DNA of 20,032 nt from Plakobranchus ocellatus (taxonomy: Eukaryota > Mollusca > Gastropoda > Plakobranchidae): assembly GCA_019648995.1 (NCBI GenBank), contig BLXT01007118.1, positions 952,715 through 972,746 of the forward strand, in the 5' to 3' direction. The notes under the pieces were generated by a model, which worked only from the letters and a program-made list of their open reading frames with translations, did not search any database and was not told the DNA's origin. Position numbers and translations under genes: made by a program. Of this stretch, positions 1 to 18,360 are shown one piece after another; position 1 is the stretch's first letter; the number at the start of each line of letters is the position of its first letter.

Positions 1-233
1 GGGGGAGGGAGTTCTCACATTATATGACAATGAACTTATGACTCGATTTCAAACAAAACAGTTTTAATAGTTATCACTGTAGACAAAGGTTTTGCACATT
101 CATTTTACCTCTAACACAGCCTTTCTAGTTAATGGTAAAATCACATTCTCGTTGAAATTAAAATATACGGCAAAGAGCTGTACTTCTTGTCCGCTGACTC
201 ATTTATCTCTTTTTATCTGTCTTCCTCTAAAAG
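1..233 (+). other. 3' part of a GGT intron
   Basis: AT-rich sequence ending in a pyrimidine tract (about 201-228) before the acceptor at 232-233. No coding similarity is seen; the exon with the N-terminal part of the protein lies before the window. Confidence 0.8.
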
Positions 234-8567
<8,334 letters not shown>

Positions 8568-9205
8568 TCTTCTTTGTATGCTATTTTTATTCTTGTGCAT
8601 TTTCTGTCGTATTTTTTTTTTCATTTCCTGTAAGATTTGATAAAATATGCAAAATCCAGCAAACACTGTAGATCCAAATAACCACTGCAGGAAAATAATT
8701 CAGTTGGATTAGGTTAAATGATGATGTTATACACATTTTAATAATGTTAATATTACTGCTTCTTTTTTTTTTTTTTTTCGTAATCATATCCAAGAAAAGC
8801 AAATGTCAAAGTCAATGAATTTTTACATTGATGGAGAAGTAAACTAATCTGATTTTGTTGCTCTTTTTCCTTTTCATATTTTGTCATCTTTATTATGCAA
8901 ACAGAAAACATTTTTATTTTAAATTTATGTGGATTTAAAAGAATCATGGTTGCATATGATCCTCTAAACAAACCGTCGCCATTGCTTCATTCGTGTATAA
9001 TTTTATGCACAATAGTTGAGCCAATTAAAAAAATGTACTGCTAAAAATCGGGTCGAGTTTTTTTTTTTTTTTTTCGTGGTTCGTTCAATATGTTTTGAAG
9101 CAAATGGTATGTTTTTTATTCGTTATTTTTAACCTGATAAGCTCAAAGATGCCAAGTGTTTTATGTCATGTGTTAGCTATGATCGTGGACCCACCCATGA
9201 TTAAA
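8568..9205 (+). other. GGT: probable GGT 3' UTR
   Basis: AT-rich sequence after the stop codon. No AATAAA is seen. Candidate weaker signals are ATTAAA at 9024-9029 and ATTAAA at 9200-9205, the second followed by GT-rich sequence. T-runs occur at 8762-8778 and 9059-9074. The real end of the transcript cannot be told from sequence alone. Confidence 0.35.
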
Positions 9206-9292
9206 GTTTGCATATTTAAAACATGATCATGTTTGGCAGTGATAATATCACGTCTCTTAAATATACACGAAGTAATGCCGTGTTAGAATTAG

Positions 9293-9335
<43 letters not shown>

Positions 9336-9396
9336 CTCTCTCTCTCTCTGTCTCTCTGTCTCACTCACTCTATCTCTTTTGCACTCTCTGTCTGTC

Positions 9397-9437
<41 letters not shown>

Positions 9438-9440
9438 CCT
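9293..9440 (+). repeat. (TC)n microsatellite
   Basis: Two long CT runs separated by T-rich and CT/GT-mixed sequence; imperfect TC-rich sequence continues to about 9550. The Ser/Leu-rich frame across it is an artefact. Confidence 0.95.
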
Positions 9441-9550
9441 CTTTATTTTTCTATTTTTCGTTCCATCTTTCTTTCTCTATTTCTGTCACTCGTTGTCTCT
9501 GTCTATGTCTCTATCTCACATCCTTTTTAAGTGTCTCTCACTCTCTTATC

Positions 9551-10445
9551 CCTTTGTACTCATTCTCTACACCTATTTTATGCGCACTCACGCTAGCTCT
9601 ACATTGCATTGTGTTTGTCTTCATTTTCATTCTTGCTTTTTTCTGAAGTTACATATTGAAATATGAATTTCAAATTAAAAAAAGGTACAAGAACTGAAAA
9701 TAGGCACCTAAAACCCCTGGCGAGCTCAAATCGATCTCAAAACCCTTAATTTCGAAGCAAAGTGAACATCCTTTTCACACAGAATCAGATGAAACTTTTA
9801 TCAGAATAGAATTTATCAAAAGCCCCTTTCAATTGTTTTCAGTTTACTTTTCTTTCCTGTTGGAGAAAAGTGCTCTACTCATTCTATTGACAGAGCCATC
9901 CAATACATGTTTACATGTCTCTAAATACTCATTTTCAAAAGTATACCGTTTAATCTCATATATCTTTAGTTTTGATCGGATGACAAAAATGAAAGAAAAA
10001 CAAAAGTTGAAGTTTTCGAAAAAAGGCAAAAGTTGAGCATATTTAATCAAAATACCGATTGTAAAAGTAACTGTTTCGAAAAGCATTCCATTTATCTTTT
10101 AATACACAAAAAATTGTTTACGAGATCGCCACGATGTAAATTTAACCTGGCTAATTTCAGTCTCGCCCTGAACCTGTATAGTGTATGCAATGGCGAATCT
10201 AGCCGACAATGAACTTGACTAGTATATGTAGCCTTTTGCCAACTCACCACTCTGCCATCTCAGCAAGAAAGAACGAATATCCAATTTTGTGTCATGAGAC
10301 GTTTTTGGTATGAAATGAAAGAGCAGACAAATCTGTGTTTTTCTGTGTCATTTTTTTTTTTTTAGATCTCTACAGGTAAAAATAGTGGGTGAAATGTGGC
10401 AAAAAACTTTCATTCGTAAGAGGTTTTATGCTTAAATATAGATTT
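9551..10445 (+). other. intergenic, nothing recognised
   Basis: AT-rich sequence without coding similarity, RNA gene or transposon that I can recognise on either strand. Confidence 0.7.
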
Positions 10446-10582
10446 CTTATGAAAGAGGGACGAATATTGAGACAAGGACTAATTTCGCAATATTCGCCGT
10501 AATTCAAGAACCATAACATCAATAAATGCTCATTCTTGCGAAAGAAGGACGAATTAAGTGATATGCGTCCTTCCTTCATAAG
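10446..10582. mobile_element. small inverted-repeat element (MITE-like)
   Basis: Seventeen-base ends 10446-10462 and 10566-10582 are inverted copies with 15 matches. Inside them, GACGAATATTG (from 10459) and CAATATTCG (from 10489) form a second, smaller inverted repeat. The total of 137 bp with no coding content fits a short MITE. No clear target-site duplication is seen, so the class is unknown. Confidence 0.45.
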
Positions 10583-10629
10583 ATAGCAATGTTTTGTAGA
10601 CTTTTATACACCTATAATTTATATGGAGG

Positions 10630-10634
<5 letters not shown>

Positions 10635-10672
<38 letters not shown>

Positions 10673-10702
10673 ATATTTATATAACACACACATATACATA
10701 TT
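10635..10702 (+). repeat. (TA)n microsatellite at element end
   Basis: Fifteen TA units (10635-10664) followed by mixed ACACATA sequence, directly before the first cap segment. Confidence 0.9.
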
Positions 10703-10813
10703 CTTTTCCTTTTGAATTTGATCAAGGTTTGGGAAGGGAAGCAACCATTAATTTTGAAAGGGCAAATAGTCTGAGTACCTGATTGCACACCTTGAATCCA
10801 TCGCGTTCAGCTT
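10703..10813 (+). repeat. cap segment, copy 1 (forward)
   Basis: This segment begins CTTTTCCTTTTGAAT, then GATCAAGGTTTGGGAAGG, AACCATTAATTTTGA, GAGTACCTGATTGCA and GAATCCATCG. Copies occur at 12083 (same strand) and, inverted, at 14031 and 14711. It lies at the outer end of a monomer array and looks like an element terminus. Confidence 0.75.
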
Positions 10814-11890
10814 AAAATGTAATACAACCAAGTAAGACATTCTTTGAAATATCGATGAAGTAAGGTAAAAAGACATTTTTAAATAACTCAAATGGGCAGC
10901 CACAGCTTAAACCCGCGAATTAGTTTTGATCGTAACAGAGCCTCTTTTTGCAGATTTTTTTTTTACCTTTTTTGGACACGAGAGACAATGGACACGAAGG
11001 ACGGTAAAATATTCGAAATATGCTTTTTATCGAGAACGCAGCTTTCTTCATAAATTATAATTAAACAACGTCGAAAGACGCAAGAAGCAAGGATTGAAAT
11101 TATGTCGCTTCCTCACCTTGGGGAATTTTTAAAAATCACTTTTCGCTCATTTAAAGATGCGCCTCCGCAGAAACCTAAGGAAAGTTACACGTGCCTAAAA
11201 AAACATTTAACGATATTATTTCTTTCTTCTTTTTTATGACTAAAGCATCAAATTGATAGTCTGTGCCTATTCAAGTGCTTTTATTCGATTTAAAAGTCAT
11301 TTACATAGGCAAAATCGGCAATTTGTGGCTGAAGAATAAGCCTAAAAACTGAAACCAAGCCTAAATTGTGATCGATTGTAAGCCTGTAAATGAGAAAGTT
11401 GAATCATGTTATACATATCGATAGAGAAAGTTGAAAGGCATTTTTCAGTCACTCCAATGGGCCGTCACAGCTTAAACCCACGAGTTAGTTTCGATCGTAA
11501 CAAAAATCTCTGTTTTAGTAAAATTTGAACATTTTGAACATCTTCAGAAAAGATAGGCATTGGACACGTCAGAAAACTGGAAATATATTGGGAATGGTAT
11601 TTTCATCGAGGGCAAAGTCTTCTCTTGAAAATTAAGTTTAGACGGAAAAAAATGCAAGAAGTGAGCATTGGAATCCTGTCGCTTCCTCACGATGGGGGAT
11701 TTCTTATATCGCTTTTTGCTAGTTTTAAGACGCGCCTCCGTAACAATCTAATTTGATCGTATCAAAACCTCTTTTTAAGTGAGATTTCGCAAATTTTCTT
11801 ACCCTTTTTTAAAACGATACGCATTTGACAAGTCGGAAGACTATCAAGGGATAGGGTTTTCAATGAATATATTGCTCTTCCCATCAGGGA
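10814..11890 (+). repeat. tandem monomer array, forward block 1
   Basis: About two monomers of a ~560-bp repeat in forward orientation, plus a partial third. The anchor GCCACAGCTTAAACCC followed by TTAGTTTTGATCGTAAC occurs at 10901 and again at 11463 with variants. A third anchor at 11752 directly follows GCCTCCGTAACAATCT, which implies an internal deletion within one monomer. Other shared blocks include GTCGCTTCCTCAC (11104 and 11679) and the ACATAGGCAAAATCGGCAA region. No coding capacity. Confidence 0.8.
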
Positions 11891-12082
11891 GAATGAAGGA
11901 GAAAATCGTAGTAGAGGTTAGAAATTAGATTGAGAGGGATTGTGCCATACCGCAATGGAAACTTTTGTTTCAGCTTTCTTTTGCTATCTATTTGACAGAA
12001 TTTCCAAAAACTATCGTGCAAAAAGATTTGTTTGTGTATTCTTTTTCATGTCAAATGTATTGACATCATTGATCAATATATA
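11891..12082 (+). other. spacer not matching the monomer
   Basis: Between forward block 1 and the second cap. It ends in an ATATATAT stretch, like the sequence before copy 1 of the cap. No match to the monomer is evident by eye. Confidence 0.5.
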
Positions 12083-12198
12083 TCTTTTTTCCTTTTGAAT
12101 CAGATAAAGCTTTGGAAAGATAAACAACCATTAATTTTGAGAGGTGAAATAGCATGAGTACGGTGATTGCATACCTTAAAATCCATGGCCTTTAACTT
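12083..12198 (+). repeat. cap segment, copy 2 (forward)
   Basis: It shares with copy 1 the blocks TTTTTTCCTTTTGAAT, AAGCTTTGGAAAG, CAACCATTAATTTTGAGAGG and GAGTACGGTGATTGCATACC, ending near CCATGGCCTTTAACTT. It is preceded by a short TA run. Confidence 0.75.
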
Positions 12199-12745
12199 CC
12201 ATTCGAATACTATCAATAAATATACCTTTTTATAGCAATAGAGGAAGGTAGAAAGACACTATTTAATAACTCAAATGAACAGCCACAGCATAAACTCTGT
12301 GATCATAACTTAGCATCTTTTTAAGTAAAATTCTGACATTTCCGTACTCTTTTTGAAAATGGTAGGCTTTAAATACGTCGGAATACGGTAAAATACACCT
12401 TTTTTCGAAAGTGAAGTTTCCTTCTTAAAAATTTTTTCTTAAAAAAAAACAAAAAAAAAACGACGGAAGCAAAAAATCCAAGACATAATAATTGAAAAGC
12501 ACGTGGCATCATCACGGTGAGGATTATTCTCACTTTCCGCTCTTTTGCAGACGCGCTTCTATAACAATCTAAGATGACTCAACATGCCTAAAATACCATT
12601 CAAAATTTTTATTCTTTAACTTCTTTTCATAAACAACACGTGAAATTGTTTAATATGCGTATAATAAATTTAATTTTTTTGTGTGCTTTTTTTTCAGATT
12701 TTGAAGACATTTAAAGGGGCAAAATCAGCAATTTTGGGCTTAGCA
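12199..12745 (+). repeat. tandem monomer, forward block 2
   Basis: One diverged monomer in forward orientation with the anchor CAGCCACAGCATAAACTC (12272) and the block GACGCGCTTCTATAACAATC. It ends in GGGGCAAAATCAGCAATTTTG (12717-12737). The array changes strand just after it. Confidence 0.75.
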
Positions 12746-12760
12746 GATTCCAGCTTTAAC

Positions 12761-14030
12761 TTCCGACGTGTCTCATGCCTATCGTTTTTTTGTTTTTTTT
12801 TTTTTGAAGGATAAAAAATTGTGCAAAATTTTACTTAAACCCAGCTTTGATATGATCACAACAATCTCGCACATCTAAGCTATGGCTATCCATTTCTGTT
12901 TCAACTCACTCTGTTGATATGTAAAAGAAAATCTAAAATATTTACACTAGTCTTTGAGCTTCAAACAAATAAAGTTAGGCACACGATCAGTTTTTAGGCT
13001 AATCGTTAAGCCGAAAAATATTGATTTTGCACCTTTAAATGAACTCTCAAATAAAATAATACCGCTTACTATATGCAGGTGTATAATTTGACGCGTAAAA
13101 GGATAACGTTATGGCATTTAAGGCATGTGTTGTCTTAGATTGTTACGGAAGCGTATCCATAAAAAAGCGGAGAAACGAAAGAATCCCCTTTGGTGATGAA
13201 GCAGATGTTTCCAAAGCCTATTTTTGCATGCATTGCTAAAACCGTTTTTTTTTTTATTTTAGGCAGAAAACTTCAGATTCTATAAAAAGTATATTTCCGA
13301 CGTATTTTAGCGTCTTTCGACTCAATCAATATACATCATTTTCAAAAAAGATTTAGAATATGAGGAATTTTTCTAAAAAAAAAGAGGCTTTGATACGATC
13401 GAAACTAATTCGCACGTTTAAGCTGTGGCTGTTGATTTGAGTAATTTGATAGTGTCTTTAACCTCACTCTGTCGATATGTGAAAGAAAATTTGAAATTCT
13501 TATGGTTGTCCTTGAGTTTAAGGATCAGTTTAAAGGGTAGTTTTTCAGCTGAAAAATATCGATTTTGCACCTGTAAATGACTCTCAAAATAAGTAAAACT
13601 GCTTCATACATGCAGATAAACGATTTGACACTTATGAAATAATTGAATGGTATTTTAGATAATATGTGTCAGATTGTTACAGAAGCGCGTCCTTAAAAGG
13701 GCGAAAAGCGATAAAAATCAATGTCGTACTTTTCAATGCTATTTATTGATTGGTTTCTTCAGTCTTTTTTAAATTTTATGAAGAAAATTTCGCTTTAGAT
13801 AATAAGCACATTTTCAGTATATTTTACTGTCACCCGATGTGTCTAATACTATCATTTTCAAAAAGAGAAAGAAATATGAGGCTTTTACTAAAAAACAAAA
13901 GTTTACGTTACGATAGAATCAACTCATGGATTAAGCTGTGGCTGTCGATTTGAGTTCTTGAAAAGTGTATCTACACCATACTCTATTGACATTAAAAGAT
14001 ATATCTATTGCTTGTGTTAGGTTAATTATT
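12761..14030 (-). repeat. tandem monomer array, reverse block 1
   Basis: About two and a half monomers in the opposite orientation. As read on the + strand, the anchors TAAGCTATGGCTATCC (12875), TTAAGCTGTGGCTGTTG (13421) and TTAAGCTGTGGCTGTCG (13931) are 510-545 bases apart. Each is preceded by GAGGCTTTGATACGATCG or a variant and followed by GTCTTTAACCTCACTCTG or variants. Further along each monomer come GATTTTGCACCTGTAAATGA and GATTGTTACGGAAGCG. Copies are clearly diverged from each other. Confidence 0.82.
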
Positions 14031-14123
14031 AAAGGCGATGGATTCCAAGATATGCAATCACCGTAGTCATACTACAATTACTCTCAAAATTAATAGAGTT
14101 TACGTTTCTAAAGCTTGATCTGA
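14031..14123 (-). repeat. cap segment, copy 3 (inverted)
   Basis: The + strand reads AAAGGCGATGGATTCCAAG, ATATGCAATCACCGTAGTC, CTCAAAATTAATAGAG and AAGCTTGATCTGA, the reverse complement of the forward caps. It faces outward at the far end of reverse block 1, and a C-run and an ATATATATA tract follow it. Confidence 0.78.
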
Positions 14124-14460
14124 CCCCCCCCCCCCCTCCCCATATATATAATCGGCCGTGGTGGTGGTGGTGGTGGTAGTAGTAGTTGCTGTTCTGCTAG
14201 TAGCTGTAGTTGAAAATCCAGAGTTTAATGCACCGTAATTTTTGAGGGCCACAGCGATGCAGCGCTAAAAGTGATTGAAAGATTTCACTGCAATTTTCTA
14301 TCTACAGTGTGGCTAAGTGATTGTCAATAATGATGGTTGCGGTGGTGGTGGTGGCGGTGGTGGTGGTTGTGGTGTAGTAGTAGTAGTAGTAGCAGTTTCA
14401 TACCTTCTTTCTCTCATATTTTTTGTGGCTTCATACAGTATTGAGTGCTATGAAGTAAAC
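14124..14460 (+). repeat. microsatellite-rich spacer
   Basis: C-run (14123-14136), ATATATATA, (TGG)n with (TAG)n at 14158-14187, then about 150 bases of unassigned sequence, then (GGT)n and (AGT)n at 14338-14393. The Gly/Val-rich frames here are artefacts. Confidence 0.8.
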
Positions 14461-14710
14461 TATTTTTTTCGATTAAATGTGTATTCCCAATGTATTTTTA
14501 CATTTTCCGAGTCCAATGCCTGTCGTTATGAAAAATTCTGAGAAAATATGCGCTATTTTACCTAAAGAAGGCTTTGCTTCGATTCAAACTTCTTGTCGGG
14601 ACATATGTCAGGCTGACTATTTAGTTATTTTATAGTGTCTTTTAACCTATCTCTAAGGATATTTAAAAGAATTTTTTGAACTGCATGTATTAGATACGAA
14701 GGCGAAGGCG
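14461..14710 (-). repeat. partial monomer, reverse block 2
   Basis: Begins GATTAAATGTGTATTCCC and runs through ATGCCTGTCGTTATG, GGCTTTGCTTCGATTC and AGTGTCTTTTAACC, which are variants of the monomer blocks. It stops at the usual monomer-cap joint. Confidence 0.7.
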
Positions 14711-14810
14711 AAGGCGATAGATTCCAAGGTATGCAATCACGGTCCTTAGGCTCTTTGTCCTCTCAATATTAATGGTTGTTTCCCTTAGCAAAGCTTGATC
14801 TGATTCAAGG
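14711..14810 (-). repeat. cap segment, copy 4 (inverted)
   Basis: The + strand reads AAGGCGATAGATTCCAAGG, TATGCAATCACGGTCC, CTCAATATTAATGGTTG and AAGCTTGATCTGATTCAAGG. The last block is the complement of the CCTTTTGAATCAGATAAAGC found at copy 2. A-rich sequence and ACAATATGTATG follow. Confidence 0.78.
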
Positions 14811-14900
14811 AAAAAAAAAACAAAAAAAACAAACAATATGTATGATTACTGATGTTATTTTATTTAACAACAACGACGACAACGACAACGACGACGGCGA

Positions 14901-14940
<40 letters not shown>

Positions 14941-14980
14941 AACAACAACAACAATAATAATAATAATAATTATAATTACT
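14811..14980 (+). repeat. A-run and (GAC)n(AAC)n(AAT)n microsatellite
   Basis: An A-rich stretch at 14810-14835, then compound ACG/ACA triplets at 14867-14940, AAC, then AAT to 14975. Poly-Asp and poly-Thr frames over it are artefacts. Confidence 0.93.
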
Positions 14981-14984
14981 AAGC

Positions 14985-15322
14985 ACAGCAATGTATTTTC
15001 ACGTCTTCCGACGTGTCCAGTGCCTACCTTTTTCCAAAAAGATGAAAAAAATATGCTCTATTTTACTAAAATAAACAGCTTTGTTACGATTGCAACTAAC
15101 ACGAGGACTTAAGCTGTGGTTTTCCAATTGAGTTATTGAATATATAATATTTTTTTTAGCCTTACTCTATAGATATGTAAAGGAAAATTTAGCAATCTTA
15201 TAAATGTCTACGAGCGATGAAAGTTAAGGCTTGCTTCTTGTTTTTAAACTTGTTTTCCTGCCAAAAAAAGCTAATTATACCCGCTAAATAATTCCAAATT
15301 AAATAAATACACTAAATATATC
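14985..15322 (-). repeat. interrupted monomer, left part
   Basis: Monomer blocks appear in reverse orientation: TTCCGACGTGTCCAGTGCC (15006), GTTACGATTGCAACTAAC and CTTAAGCTGTGG (15109). The copy breaks off at ACTAAATATAT, where other copies continue into GCAGATAAACGATT. That continuation is found at 18594. Confidence 0.8.
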
Positions 15323-15331
15323 GTTGCCACC

Positions 15332-15348
15332 GAGATAAGATCGGATAA
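15332..15348 (+). repeat. terminal 17-base motif, left end
   Basis: GAGATAAGATCGGATAA, part of the left terminal repeat. It is the same motif as in both subterminal palindromes and, inverted and diverged, at 18564-18580. It is a candidate transposase-binding site. Confidence 0.6.
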
Positions 15349-15491
15349 GCAATTAAATTTTCAATAATTAAAAAAAAAAATAAATGGCTTCTAACCATCA
15401 ATCTTCGACGACTCACAGAAGGTTTTGCAGGATTTCAAATGTAAACATATATTTTTTCAACTCTAAGAAAATCGAATAACCCCATGCCGTC

Positions 15492-15541
15492 GTGATAAAT
15501 TCAGATAAACCTTATGGTGGTCGCTTGTCTGACTTGATCAC
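15492..15541. repeat. left subterminal palindrome of the TIR element
   Basis: Arm GTGATAAATTCAGATAA (15492-15508), 16-base loop, arm TTGTCTGACTTGATCAC (15525-15541). The arms are diverged copies of the terminal motif in opposite orientations. GGCTAGCCTCA follows, which matches the inverted neighbour of the right-end palindrome. Confidence 0.6.
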
Positions 15542-17244
15542 GGCTAGCCTCAGGCCAGTGGCGGATAGCTGAAGTTAAGTGTCGGCTCATCAGAGGGACT
15601 GTCGGCTTATGATGTCAATGTCGCCTCGCAAGTCATAAACCGAGTAGTTATCGTGGCTGTAGACGCACCCAACTATTTGTAATGTTTACCCAGGCATAAA
15701 AACCTGCAAATCAGAAAGTGTACACACAGGCTGTATGTTTTTTTTTTTTTTTTTAACGTTTTCTTACTTTTATTGTGTTCACTTCTCTCCTATGCTATGA
15801 TTATTTATGTAAAAGCGGAAATAAGAAATAGAATTAAGAAGAGCTAGAAAAGAAAGCAAAATGATGGAAGACGAAGAAGACGGAGAGACGCTGGGATATT
15901 ATTTAATTAAACACAGTCACTATGGGATAAGTATCAGGAAAATTATTGTTTAAAATAAACTTCTCCGGCCTTATTTAGCTTTTCCTTTTTTTCATCTTTT
16001 GTACTTATCTCATATTTTGGTTATCGTTTCGATTATATTTGCAAGCAGGTGCCAGGCGAAGGCAAGCGTGGATGCATCAGAGAAGTCACCTGCCTATTGT
16101 TGCGAATGACGAGTTTTCGAAATTAGGTCATTATCATGTGAACTTGCAGATGATCACAGTTACGTAAATGCCGTATAATATGAGAGGTGACTAACAACCC
16201 AAATGGCAGTCGATGAGCCCCTATGAAAACAATACACTGATTTTCTGTTTGGCAGCTGCCTACTCATGTTGCCGCTGCCTGAATAAAGAAAAAGCTTTAA
16301 CTAATTTTTGCTTGTCTAACCTTCGATATTTTACATTATCTTACGATTTATATGAACAGGCACAGATGAAAAAGTCGTAGGCACATCAAAGATAATCATG
16401 CATGTTGTTTGCCCATTTGATTGTCCCCATCCATTCTAATGAAGTGCATAATTTACACGAGAAGTTGTATTTGATCACACGGACTTAAACAGTAAAAGCA
16501 AAAGATGCCTTTGTTAGTTATTTTGCCAATAATGATCTTAAATCAATAAAAAATCTTTTATCGTAAAATGAGAACAAAGAAGTAAATTGATAGTGTAATT
16601 GCCCAGGTGTACCACTACCTACATTTCCTTCTATCTTGTCAGTCAATATCGCAGTTTAGTCAAGCTCTGTACAAGAGAAACTTGTTATCTCACTATGTGG
16701 AGATTGTATCACTGACGTGAGTGAAAATGCATGACACCAAAAAAACATCAGCATTGATCTAAATGTTTTTGACAAAGCATCACTTGTATTACCATTATAA
16801 TTAAAAGGGGCTAATATTTCTTGTGATGTTACTAAAGCTTTACTGGTGAAATCAATGAAGTCATCAACCGAGGAGTTGGCAGTACAACAGCAACAATTCG
16901 ACAATGTCATTAATGCAGGCGTCTACGACAGCAGCTATAAAGCAACCTCCAAAAGCACCCTCAAGCTAGTCGTCATCAGTAGCAGTAACTACACAGACTC
17001 TGGTAATGGTATCATCATCAGCACCACCACACAGACCATGGCACCATCAAGCCAGAGGTAAATATCAGTAGTGGCAGCAACAACAGAAACCCTAGAGACG
17101 TAATGACATCAGTGGTTACAAAAGCCCTCGGCTTCCATAACAAGCGAGTCTAAAGAAGAGAGCTTGATTTGACTCCCCGAAAAAAAAAAGAGTAGAATGC
17201 CATGAAACTTCGTCGTGAATTTTGCTAAGAATGTATAATGCAAA

Positions 17245-17996
17245 ATGCCTGTGTATCACTGGCGAAGTCAATGGGGAATCCATGCCTGTGTAGCAGTAGA
17301 AGAAAAGAATGTACTCTGTTCTCAAAGGATGACAGATGTTATTTGTGAAACGAAACAGGGGAAGGACTCACTGAAAATGAGCGTGCACCTCACACAAAGC
17401 ACTATCTCGAGAACAGGGGCAAATTTGAGGAGCTGTCATTTTATGTGAAGGTTGCACATATCAAAACAATAATTACGTTTTATCAAAGGCTCTCCAACGG
17501 TTCGCCAAATTCACTTGAACGACGATCCATCACAAATGCGTCGTGCGTGGGCATACTCACATGGAAATGGACAATATCCACAGTGTAATTGAAAGAGCGC
17601 TTAAAGGGCGGTCCATCAATATTCCAAACGATTATGTTCATGTTATGAAATCAGCGGGGAATAGACCTAGCCCCGGTCCTTACATCATCGTAAGGCCTGG
17701 TTAAAAAAAAAATAAGAGATCCCACTGTGACTCATGTTCATTGCTTTAAGTGCTATGCAGAGGACAACGATGAGATGAAAGCCATCCAGTACAAGCTAAG
17801 GTTTAAAGATGAGTTCAAGACATACCATTTCAAGGATTTTGGAAACAGGAAATCTGAAGAACCGAAGCACTTGAGAATTCCCAAAACCAAACACCAACAT
17901 CTGCTAGAACCAAAGTCCATCTTCGAAAAATATTCCCATCCATTTAATACCAGCTTTTATACAAATAATTTTCTGAGGGAGAACATAAGGCTGTGA
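17245..17996 (+). pseudogene. transposase-like gene remnant, C-terminal part
   Basis: Coding similarity is spread over more than one frame. Segments are QWGIHACVAVEEKN (~17270), GHTHMEMDNIHSVIERALKG (17556-17615), INIPNDYVHVMKSAGNRPSP (about 17617-17677), IRP-type end, DPTVTHVHCFKCY (17719) and IQYKLRFKDEFK (17785). I recall this order from a widespread unnamed invertebrate protein family (DNCxxQNKN, GHTxxExDxxHSxIE, YVxxxxxA, RPGKKxxDP, YKLR). It looks like an RNase H-fold transposase; that assignment is memory and inference. The last open stretch is 89 residues, ending at 17996. Its place about 600 bases before the right terminal repeat, on the same strand, fits a transposon gene. It is broken by several frame changes and stops. 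Confidence 0.45.
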
Positions 17997-18310
17997 AGAA
18001 TGTATGAAGATCAACAATTTTTTAAAACCCTCCCCTAAAAAATCCCACTCAAACATTTATCCTGCAATTTATTCTATTTCAAAATCCCTGTAATATGCAG
18101 CGGGCATCAGACACTTTGAAATTTGTTTGCACAGAGTTCTTGGCTAAAAGGAGCGTCCAAATTTATTGTAAATATTTTGTTAAAGGCATTGATTACTCTA
18201 GGAATAAAAAGCAGCTCATTTAAAAATAACTTCATTGTAGTAAACCATTCAACCGAGTGCAATTTACACATTACAACGACATGATACTCCAGATAAGTGT
18301 CAGTTTAGCC

Positions 18311-18360
18311 GTGATAAAGTCGGATAAACGACAGGTTCGGCCCTTATCCGATTTTATCAC
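18311..18360. repeat. right subterminal palindrome of the TIR element
   Basis: Arms GTGATAAAGTCGGATAA (18311-18327) and TTATCCGATTTTATCAC (18344-18360) match at 16 of 17 positions, with a 16-base loop. Loop length equals that of the left palindrome. Confidence 0.85.

Noticed and set aside
9223-9666. Ser/Leu-rich 147-residue frame
   Set aside because: Produced by the TC microsatellite; no start context, splice signal or homology.
14776-15112. Asp/Asn-rich and Thr-rich frames
   Set aside because: Products of the GAC/AAC/AAT triplet tract beside cap copy 4.
16656-16910. Minus-strand 84-residue frame, and the overlapping plus-strand 71-residue frame at 16846-17061
   Set aside because: They lie inside the decayed transposon; one is low-complexity Ser/Thr/Gln from triplet-like sequence and neither shows a recognisable domain.
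17151-17172. Possible fifth cap (GAGAGCTTGATTTGACTCC)
   Set aside because: Only about 16 bases resemble the cap end and none of the adjoining cap blocks are present; it also lies inside the TIR insertion.
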